Of a stretch of 6,686 bases of DNA, positions 1-5,395 are shown one piece after another. Location: positions 1 to 6,686 of the forward strand of contig USIG01000096.1 of NCBI GenBank assembly GCA_900554685.1, in the 5' to 3' direction. Within the stretch, counting starts at the first letter, position 1. Every line of letters begins with the position of its first letter. The notes beneath the pieces were generated by a model. That model did no database searches. It saw only the letters and a list, made by a program, of their open reading frames with translations, and was not told the DNA's origin. This DNA is from an uncultured Cryptobacterium sp. (GTDB taxonomy: Bacteria > Actinomycetota > Coriobacteriia > Coriobacteriales > Eggerthellaceae). The position numbers and the translations under genes are program-made.

Positions 1-96
1 GAAGGTTTAGAACGCGGAATATTTTTTACAGCTGGTGAACGAGGTTGGGAGCGTTATCGCATAGATACCACTTTGCGTGATAGGATGGACAAGTAG
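1..96 (+). CDS. rarA: C-terminal end of an upstream gene, probably RarA-family AAA+ recombination ATPase (5' truncated)
   Basis: The first frame is open from base 1 and gives 31 residues before a TAG stop at 94-96. The residues begin EGLERGIFFTAGERGWERY and end in a basic, Arg-rich helix (TLRDRMDK). This resembles the extreme C terminus of RarA/MgsA proteins, where a 'LP-x-x-L ... (Y/F)-x-x-(T/A)-x-x-x-G-x-E' segment is followed by a short charged helix. RarA is a cytoplasmic AAA+ ATPase related to clamp loaders that acts at stalled replication forks. The AAA+ domain lies outside the window, so the identification rests on this short tail and on context: rarA is found close to alaS-ruvX-mltG in actinobacteria. 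That the region is the 3' end of a coding frame is fairly safe, since the next gene starts 35 bases later behind its own ribosome binding site. The family name is tentative. Confidence 0.5.
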   Translation, partial: EGLERGIFFTAGERGWERYRIDTTLRDRMDK

Positions 97-131
97 AAAA
101 AATTATTCGATTCCTGACCAAAGGAGGATCG

Positions 132-809
132 ATGGAGTTCTTTGAATCATTAGTTCCCGTAGGGGTTGTGCTGCTGTGTCTGGCAGGAATTGTTGCCCTT
201 ATTGCACTGGCGTATTTCTTGGTCTCCTTGATTAAAGCCATTAAAAATGTTTTGACTAAGGTTGATCCTTTAGTGGATGAAACGAACGAGATTCTTTCTG
301 AAGCAAAAGAAACGCTCGGGCAAGCGCGGGAGGCACTTGAAAAGGTCAAGCCTGCCCTTGACAGGATTGACCCGCTTATGGAGCGCATTACACTTACGGT
401 TGATGCAGCTAATTTAGAAATTATGCGCGTTGATCAAATTCTTGAAGATGTTAACACTATCTCAGGAAACATCTCTAAGGCAACTGACTCGCTTGACAGT
501 ATTACGTCGGTTCCGCTTGATGCTATCTCTTCGGTAACAGGTAAAATTCGTCAAAAAATTGCACCTCTTATGCAAAAAGAAGATTGCCTTGGTTCGGTTG
601 CTAATACGGTTGATCAGAAGCTCGATTGTGTTGAGGATAAGGTTGCTGGTGCGCAGGCACGTGCTGATGTAAAACGAGCCGAACGTGACGAAACCTTTGC
701 GCAGCGAAGTGCAGCTCAGGATCATTCCAGCGAGATGTCTTCCAACTTAAAAGATGCTTTTTCGATTCATATTTCATCTGATACCGAAACGGTTAAGGAT
801 CGAGATTAA
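132..809 (+). CDS. DUF948 domain-containing, membrane-anchored coiled-coil protein
   Basis: This 225-residue protein has one N-terminal membrane segment (about residues 9-34, VPVGVVLLCLAGIVALIALA onward). A long heptad-like helical region follows (about 36-125), rich in Asp, Glu, Leu and Val, and then a hydrophilic, probably disordered tail (about 170-225). A single anchor followed by amphipathic helices rich in 'VDPLVDET'-type segments is the hallmark of DUF948 proteins. The biochemical role of DUF948 is not established; the shape suggests a membrane-tethered scaffold. Two segments, KVDPLVDETNEIL (43-55) and RIDPLMERITLTV (78-90), look like copies of one helical unit about 35 residues apart. 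The ATG at 132 is preceded by AAGGAGG at 121-127, a near-perfect Shine-Dalgarno with short 4-base spacing, so the start is secure. The gene lies 35 bases after the preceding one and ends just before an intrinsic terminator, so it is likely the last gene of that unit. In other actinobacteria a DUF948 gene also sits upstream of alaS. Confidence 0.85.
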   Translation: MEFFESLVPVGVVLLCLAGIVALIALAYFLVSLIKAIKNVLTKVDPLVDETNEILSEAKETLGQAREALEKVKPALDRIDPLMERITLTVDAANLEIMRVDQILEDVNTISGNISKATDSLDSITSVPLDAISSVTGKIRQKIAPLMQKEDCLGSVANTVDQKLDCVEDKVAGAQARADVKRAERDETFAQRSAAQDHSSEMSSNLKDAFSIHISSDTETVKDRD

Positions 810-831
810 TATTAAGCGCGTATTCTTTTAT

Positions 832-878
832 CGCAGAGATAGAGTGGTTCTGAAAAATGACGCTATCTCTGCGTTTTT
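832..878 (+). terminator. Rho-independent terminator after the DUF948 gene
   Basis: CGCAGAGATAG at 832-842 is perfectly complementary in inverted orientation to CTATCTCTGCG at 863-873, giving an 11-bp stem that runs straight into TTTTT at 874-878. The loop is 20 bases (843-862), longer than usual for an intrinsic terminator. There is no T tract on the other strand, so it should act only on + strand transcription. It lies 22 bases after the DUF948 stop and would separate that gene from the AI-2E-family gene. An 11-bp perfect inverted repeat next to a T run is very unlikely by chance in a window of this size. Confidence 0.85.
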
Positions 879-913
879 AGTTAAGTGCACAGCCTTGTTT
901 GGCTGACTTCATG

Positions 914-918
914 AGGAG
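914..918 (+). promoter_or_regulatory. Candidate ribosome binding site for the AI-2E-family gene
   Basis: AGGAG is the only good Shine-Dalgarno match near the start of the reading frame. It is 13 bases before the ATG at 932 (long but possible) and 1 base before the ATG at 920 (too close). It lies downstream of the TTG at 899 and the ATG at 911, which have no such site in front of them. It therefore favours the start at 932 but does not prove it. Confidence 0.45.
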
Positions 919-931
919 CATGAATTACCTT

Positions 932-2206
932 ATGTCTATAAACGATCGTGATGTCAATAATTCGCTTTTACATGATGAAGAAGTTAAAACGCTTAAGTCA
1001 CGTCGTAGACTCAACACCGGGCTCTTCATTATTGTTCTTGCAGTTCTGCTGTGTTTACTAGGTCAGGTACTCAATATTCTGGCAAGTCCTATCGCTATTG
1101 TGGTATGGACCACCATTATTGTCTTTTGTCTGAAAGGGCCTGTTAATGCGCTTGAGAAAAAAGGGATTCCGCGTGTGTGGGGTGCCTGCGTTTCATTTTT
1201 GCTTCTTGTTGTGGTTTTAGGGTTCTTGTTTTGGCTGCTCTTTTCACCAACCTTAGGCTTAGGTGGTCAGTTTGCTTCCTTGATAGAAACAATTCCTGGA
1301 CAGATCAACGATCTTACCAAATGGCTTAACCAAATATATGCGCAGTATTCCTATATCTTTCAGGATGATCAGATCAATTCCTGGATTAACGATACTTTGC
1401 ATTCAGTAGGGGGATGGTTTTCTTCTATTGCGAGTGTGAGTGCAGAAGGAGTAATGACTGCTGGTTCTAGCGTTGCTAATACTGCATTGATACTGGGCTT
1501 TTCATTTGTTGTATCTTTTTGGGTTCTTATTGAGCTTCCTGCGCTTGGACGTGAGATAAAGCGCCTGTTTGGTCCTCGTTTTCACGACGATCTCAGCATT
1601 ATCTATCTTACGGGTACGCGCGTAATGGGTGGCTATATTAAAGGTACGCTTTTGCAGTGCTTGTTGATTGGCGTTGGATGCGGTATTGGATATGCCGTTA
1701 TGGGCATACCAAGTGCTGCAGCGTTGGGTGTTATTACCGGTATTTTGAATATCATCCCAGTAATTGGCCCTTGGCTTGGCGGTGCGGTAGCTGCCCTGAT
1801 TAGTCTGTTTGTAAGCCCTCTTATTGCTCTTATTTCGTTGATTTATACCATTGTGATTCAGCAGGTGGTCTACACGTTTATTTCGCCTAAGATTATGGGA
1901 AGTTCTGTTGATATTCATCCTGCTTTGGTAATCCTTGCGTTGATGACAGGCTCCGCGCTCGGGTTTGCGGTAAGTGGCTTTTTGGGGAGCATTGTTGGCA
2001 TGCTTGTTTCGATTCCTGCCGTTGCTGCGGCAAAGTCACTTTTTGTGTATTACTTTGAAAAGAAAACAGGCCGAGTCATTGTTGCAAAGGATGGGGTTAT
2101 CTTTAAGGGAGAACCGTCTGGCACTGAAGCGAATCCTGTTGCCGATGCTACTGGTGAATTTTATGTTCCAGAGATAACTCCTTTACAGGGTAAGCATCGT
2201 AAATGA
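932..2206 (+). CDS. AI-2E family (PerM/TqsA-type, DUF20) multi-spanning membrane protein
   Basis: This is a 424-residue integral membrane protein from the ATG at 932. It has hydrophobic segments at about residues 29-50, 52-67, 84-104, 183-201, 240-258, 264-280, 284-316 (probably two) and 331-366. A soluble, amphipathic stretch lies between the third and fourth (about 110-180), as is usual in this family. The family signature is clear in the second half: NIIPVIGPWLGG (273-284), QQVVYTFISPKIMGSSVDIHP (310-330), and a glycine-rich final pair of helices ending in VSIPAVAAAK (359-368). Members have been linked to autoinducer-2 export (TqsA) or to ion/proton antiport, so the substrate cannot be named. 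About 50 hydrophilic residues follow the last helix (KKTGRVIVAKDGVIF and beyond), somewhat longer than the family core needs. In-frame starts also exist at 899 (TTG), 911 and 920; 932 was chosen because of AGGAG at 914-918, and because residues before it add nothing to the family domain. The gene starts 54 bases after a terminator, so it may have its own promoter or rely on readthrough. No convincing promoter was seen in that gap. Confidence 0.85.
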   Translation: MSINDRDVNNSLLHDEEVKTLKSRRRLNTGLFIIVLAVLLCLLGQVLNILASPIAIVVWTTIIVFCLKGPVNALEKKGIPRVWGACVSFLLLVVVLGFLFWLLFSPTLGLGGQFASLIETIPGQINDLTKWLNQIYAQYSYIFQDDQINSWINDTLHSVGGWFSSIASVSAEGVMTAGSSVANTALILGFSFVVSFWVLIELPALGREIKRLFGPRFHDDLSIIYLTGTRVMGGYIKGTLLQCLLIGVGCGIGYAVMGIPSAAALGVITGILNIIPVIGPWLGGAVAALISLFVSPLIALISLIYTIVIQQVVYTFISPKIMGSSVDIHPALVILALMTGSALGFAVSGFLGSIVGMLVSIPAVAAAKSLFVYYFEKKTGRVIVAKDGVIFKGEPSGTEANPVADATGEFYVPEITPLQGKHRK

Positions 2207-2212
2207 TATGAT
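2182..2212 (+). promoter_or_regulatory. Candidate extended -10 promoter for alaS
   Basis: TATGAT at 2207-2212 matches the -10 consensus at five of six bases. It is preceded by TG one base upstream (2204-2205), giving an extended -10 element. TTTACA at 2182-2187 matches the -35 consensus at five of six, but the spacer is 19 bases, longer than the ideal 17; extended -10 promoters tolerate weak -35 placement. Transcription would begin near 2219, leaving a leader of about 50 bases before alaS. The element overlaps the stop codon of the preceding gene (2204-2206). The leader is too short for a T-box and shows no clear hairpin. Confidence 0.4.
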
Positions 2213-2258
2213 GATTTGTTGCGTATGCGATAACGATTACAAGAATTAGAAAACGAAT

Positions 2259-2262
2259 AGGA
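2259..2262 (+). promoter_or_regulatory. Ribosome binding site that sets the alaS start
   Basis: AGGA lies 8 bases before the ATG at 2271. A TTG two codons upstream (2265) is only 2 bases from this site, and an in-frame ATG at 2280 is 17 bases away. The spacing therefore selects 2271, which gives the N terminus MKYMTSAEIREKYLSFF that is typical for AlaRS. Confidence 0.65.
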
Positions 2263-2270
2263 TTTTGTAC

Positions 2271-4913
2271 ATGAAATACATGACTTCTGCTGAAATTCGA
2301 GAGAAGTATTTGTCGTTTTTCGAAGAAAAGGGCATGAAGCGTATGCCTTCTTCTTCGCTTATTCCCGATGATCCCTCACTTTTGCTTACCAGCGCAGGTA
2401 TGGTTCAGTTCAAACCTTATTTTCTTCACCAAAAGGAATTGGATCCAGCCTATATTGGTACCACGACTGTTCAGAAGTGCGTACGTACCAACGATATTGA
2501 CATCATTGGTACAACGGGTAGACATCAAAGCTTTTTTGAGATGCTGGGTAATTTCAGCTTTGGTAAGTACTTCAAAAAGGAAATGTGTGCGTGGGCCTAT
2601 GAGTTTTCAACGGAAGTCTTAGAGCTTCCTGCTGAAAAATTGTATTTCACGGTATTTGAAGACGACGATGAAACGATTGAAATTTGGAAAAGCCTTGGGG
2701 TACCAGAGGATCATATTTCCAAATTAGGTGAAGAGGACAACTTCTGGCGTGCAGGTCCAACAGGCCCTTGCGGTCCTTGCTCTGAGCTTTATTACGACCA
2801 GGGCCCTGAAGTTGGATGTGGAAGGCCAGACTGCAAACCGGGATGTGACTGTGACCGCTTCTTGGAATACTGGAACTTGGTATTTACTCAGTTTGATGGC
2901 CAGGAAGATGGAACGCTTGCTCCTCTTAAGACGAAAAATATTGATACCGGCATGGGCCTTGAGCGTATTGCAGGCATCCTGCAGGGAGTGACCAACAACT
3001 ACGACACCGACGTATTGCGTTCTTTGGTAGCAGTTGGTGAGCGTCTTTCTGGTATTGAATATGGTTCAAGCGATGAGGCTGATCTTTCTTTGCGCATCAT
3101 TGCTGATCACAGCCGTGCTATTACCTTTATGATCGCAGATGGCATCCTTCCGTCCAATGAAGGTCGCGGCTATGTTTTGCGCCGTTTGCTTCGTCGCGCA
3201 ATTATGAAGGCGCATCTTATTGGTATTGAGGGCAACTTCCTCAATGAATACGTTGATGAGATCGTTCGCCTGATGGGTCATGTTTATCCCGAGATTGTTG
3301 AGAATCGTGAATTGGAACGTCGTCTCATCACGGCAGAAGAAGATCGTTTCGGCTCAACTCTGCGTCAAGGTCGTGCTTTCTTGGATGAGGAGCTTAAAGC
3401 GCTTACAGGCAGCGTTCTTCCTGGTGAAAAAGCCTTTACCCTTCATGATACGTACGGATTCCCGATAGAAATTACCAGTGAAATATGTGCTGATAAAGGC
3501 GTGAGCGTCGACAGGGAAGGTTTCGAGCGCTGCATGCAGGAACAGCGTGATCGTGCGCGTGCAGCGGGTGCTAAGGACGCAGAAGCTGCGTGGTCAACCT
3601 ATGGCGGCATTCATGCTGAAGTTCTTAAAGAAGTTGGTCCTACAAACTTTGTGGGCTACGACACTCTTAACACCGAAGCGACGGTAATTGCTCTGATCAA
3701 GGATGGCTCTCGTGTTGAATCTGTCCAAGAAGGAGATTCTGTTGAAATAATTCTTGATACAACTTCGTTTTATGCTGAAATGGGCGGCGAAGTAGGGGAT
3801 AGCGGCACGCTTTTTTCAAATACCGGTGTTGTTGCTGAAATCTCCGATACAAAAGCTCCCGAAAAAGGATTGGTTTGCCATTATGCGCAGATGGTAAAAG
3901 GAAAACTTAGCGTTGGAGAAAAGGTAACCGCTTCGGTTGATGCTAAGCGTCGTGCGGCTATTACGCGCAATCACACGGCTACTCATATTCTGCATGCTTC
4001 TTTGCGCAAGATCTTGGGCGATCATGTAACCCAGGCAGGCAGCTACGTTGGTCCTGATCGTCTTCGCTTTGACTTTACGCACTTTGAGGCTGTCACTCCA
4101 GAACAACTACACGAAATTGAACAGCTTGCCAATGAGGAAATCATGAAGGCTGTTCCGATGCATATCTATGAGACGTCACTTGACGAAGCTCGTGCTTCAG
4201 GTGTTATGGCTTTGTTTGGTGAGAAGTATGGCGAGAAGGTACGTGTTGTCGAGGCTGGCCAGTTCTCTCGTGAGCTTTGTGGTGGATGTCATGTCAACAA
4301 CACCGCCGAAATTGGCTTTTTGAAAATCCTCGGTGAATCAAGCATTGGTTCGAATACGCGTCGTATTGAGGCAGTAACAAGCTACGGTGCTCTTGAGTAC
4401 GTCAATAAGGTTGAACAAGAGCTCAAAGCAAGCGCCTCTGCCCTTAAGGTTTCCCTCTTTGATGTTGCAGAGCGTACCGAGGCAAATCTGAAGACTTTGA
4501 AAGATATCCAGCACAAGGCAAAGCATGCGCAAGATATTGTTTCAGACGATGGCGTTAGCTCACTTCTTGAAAGCGCTGTTATGTCAAAGGATGGCTATCC
4601 AGTGATCATTGCTCGTTGCGATATCCATGATGGTGGCCAGATGAGAAACCTTTGGGATGTTATTCGTTCTCGTATGCAGGCTCCTGGTGCGCTTGTGCTT
4701 GCAGGTACTAAAGATGATCGTCCGCTGCTGATGGCTGCAGGAAGCGATGAGGCGGTTGCAGCTGGATTTAATGCTGGTGCGATCATTAAGGCTATTGCTC
4801 CTTGCGTGAAGGGTGGTGGCGGCGGAAAGCCCACCATGGCTCAGGCAGGCGGTAAGGATGCCTCAGGCATCGACGACGCCCTTGATGCAGCTCGTAAAAT
4901 GCTGTTAGCGTAA
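2271..4913 (+). CDS. alaS: Alanine--tRNA ligase (AlaRS)
   Basis: This 880-residue, full-length cytoplasmic class II aminoacyl-tRNA synthetase charges tRNA-Ala and proofreads Ser and Gly mischarging. The catalytic domain starts MTSAEIREKYL (residues 4-14). Class II motif 2 is visible as RHQSFFEMLGNFSFG (84-98, with Arg84 the expected ATP-contacting arginine), followed by GPTGPCGPCSELY (162-174) and motif 3 as GMGLERI (227-233). The tRNA-recognition helices follow (about 250-450). The editing domain carries the HxxxH metal site as HTATH (His568, His572) and the CxxxH site as CGGCH (Cys670, His674); the common form is CGGTH. The C-Ala domain ends in VKGGGGGKPTMAQAGG (846-861), the usual glycine-rich motif. 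Between the catalytic motifs there is a cysteine cluster (Cys183, Cys188, Cys192, Cys194; GRPDCKPGCDCDRF), known as an insertion in many bacterial AlaRS and possibly metal-binding. No frameshift or missing catalytic residue is seen. It probably heads an operon with ruvX, mltG and the yqeG-like gene, as in many Actinomycetota. Confidence 0.98.
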   Translation: MKYMTSAEIREKYLSFFEEKGMKRMPSSSLIPDDPSLLLTSAGMVQFKPYFLHQKELDPAYIGTTTVQKCVRTNDIDIIGTTGRHQSFFEMLGNFSFGKYFKKEMCAWAYEFSTEVLELPAEKLYFTVFEDDDETIEIWKSLGVPEDHISKLGEEDNFWRAGPTGPCGPCSELYYDQGPEVGCGRPDCKPGCDCDRFLEYWNLVFTQFDGQEDGTLAPLKTKNIDTGMGLERIAGILQGVTNNYDTDVLRSLVAVGERLSGIEYGSSDEADLSLRIIADHSRAITFMIADGILPSNEGRGYVLRRLLRRAIMKAHLIGIEGNFLNEYVDEIVRLMGHVYPEIVENRELERRLITAEEDRFGSTLRQGRAFLDEELKALTGSVLPGEKAFTLHDTYGFPIEITSEICADKGVSVDREGFERCMQEQRDRARAAGAKDAEAAWSTYGGIHAEVLKEVGPTNFVGYDTLNTEATVIALIKDGSRVESVQEGDSVEIILDTTSFYAEMGGEVGDSGTLFSNTGVVAEISDTKAPEKGLVCHYAQMVKGKLSVGEKVTASVDAKRRAAITRNHTATHILHASLRKILGDHVTQAGSYVGPDRLRFDFTHFEAVTPEQLHEIEQLANEEIMKAVPMHIYETSLDEARASGVMALFGEKYGEKVRVVEAGQFSRELCGGCHVNNTAEIGFLKILGESSIGSNTRRIEAVTSYGALEYVNKVEQELKASASALKVSLFDVAERTEANLKTLKDIQHKAKHAQDIVSDDGVSSLLESAVMSKDGYPVIIARCDIHDGGQMRNLWDVIRSRMQAPGALVLAGTKDDRPLLMAAGSDEAVAAGFNAGAIIKAIAPCVKGGGGGKPTMAQAGGKDASGIDDALDAARKMLLA

Positions 4914-4942
4914 AAAGCCGTCTTTGTGCTGTTTCATTTTCA

Positions 4943-4949
4943 GAGAGGG
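4943..4949 (+). promoter_or_regulatory. Ribosome binding site supporting the GTG start of ruvX
   Basis: GAGAGGG is placed 8 bases before the GTG at 4958. This supports GTG over the in-frame ATG at 4967, which would be 17 bases away and would cut into the conserved first beta strand (MRIMALDIG). No terminator or clear promoter is visible in the 44 bases between alaS and ruvX. Confidence 0.65.
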
Positions 4950-4957
4950 TCTTATCT

Positions 4958-5395
4958 GTGAGAATTATGGCGCTTGATATTGGTCAAGTTCGCTGCGGGA
5001 TTGCGATAAGTGATCCCGCAGAGCGTATTGCTTCTCCTCTTTGTGTTTTGCCAACCTCGGAGGTGAAGGCAAACGCTGCTTCATTTAGACGGGTGTGTCA
5101 GGATTGGGAGCCAGAGCTCATTGTTTCAGGCTTGCCGCTTTCTTTGAGTGGAGAAGAAGGTGCCCAAGCCCAAATGTGCAAAGAAATCGCGCAGCAAGTG
5201 GCAAAAAACCTCAAGGTAGCCCTCGAATTTTCTGACGAGCGTCTCAGTTCAACTGAAGCCAAGCGAGTATTACGTGAAAAAGGGCTCTCTGAAAAACAAA
5301 TGCGCGGAAAAATTGATATGATTGCAGCGTCGTTATTCTTGCAATCGTGGCTTGATGCACGACATGCTCATACTGATGAAAGGAACAGGGAATGA
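4958..5395 (+). CDS. ruvX: RuvX/YqgF-family RNase H-fold nuclease (putative pre-16S rRNA processing / Holliday junction resolvase)
   Basis: The protein has 145 residues, the normal size for this single-domain family. The family order of motifs is present. The first is MRIMALDIGQVRCGIAISDP (1-20), with the first catalytic Asp at residue 7. Next come ELIVSGLPLSLSGEEGAQAQ (53-72), FSDERLSSTEA (91-101) with Asp93/Glu94, and KIDMIAASLFLQSWLD (118-133) with Asp120. The spacing of acidic residues fits an RNase H-like active site. YqgF of E. coli is implicated in maturation of the 16S rRNA 5' end; related proteins have been described as Holliday junction resolvases, and both names are in use. Its place between alaS and mltG is conserved in Actinomycetota, and it lies near alaS in many Firmicutes. 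The start is GTG with an SD site at 4943-4949. Its TGA stop is embedded in the ATGA that starts mltG, suggesting coupled translation. Confidence 0.93.
   Translation: MRIMALDIGQVRCGIAISDPAERIASPLCVLPTSEVKANAASFRRVCQDWEPELIVSGLPLSLSGEEGAQAQMCKEIAQQVAKNLKVALEFSDERLSSTEAKRVLREKGLSEKQMRGKIDMIAASLFLQSWLDARHAHTDERNRE

Noticed and set aside
26..388. 120-codon open frame on the - strand across the start of the DUF948 gene
   Set aside because: It runs opposite to two well-supported coding frames and over the strong ribosome binding site, and the product has no family features.
1502..1918. 138-codon open frame on the - strand inside the AI-2E-family gene
   Set aside because: It is antisense to a gene with clear family motifs. 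The translation is rich in Asn, Arg, Thr and Lys with no recognisable domain, as expected when a hydrophobic protein gene is read backwards.
2216..2243. Second alaS promoter candidate, TTGTTG with TACAAG 16 bases later
   Set aside because: The -10 match is only four of six with no extended element, weaker than the candidate at 2182-2212.
2207..2270. T-box, riboswitch or AlaRS autoregulatory palindrome in the alaS leader
   Set aside because: The leader is about 50-64 bases with no stem, no T-box-like block and no inverted repeat beyond 3 bp, so nothing supports such an element.
3816..4106. Other - strand open frames inside alaS (also 3066-3281, 4338-4532, 4595-4837)
   Set aside because: All are fully antisense to conserved AlaRS domains. 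The Pro/Ser-rich product of 4595-4837 is simply the reverse reading of the Gly/Ala-rich C-terminal domain.
4914..4957. Terminator between alaS and ruvX
   Set aside because: The gap contains T-rich stretches but only 3-5 bp of possible pairing, so transcription probably continues into ruvX.
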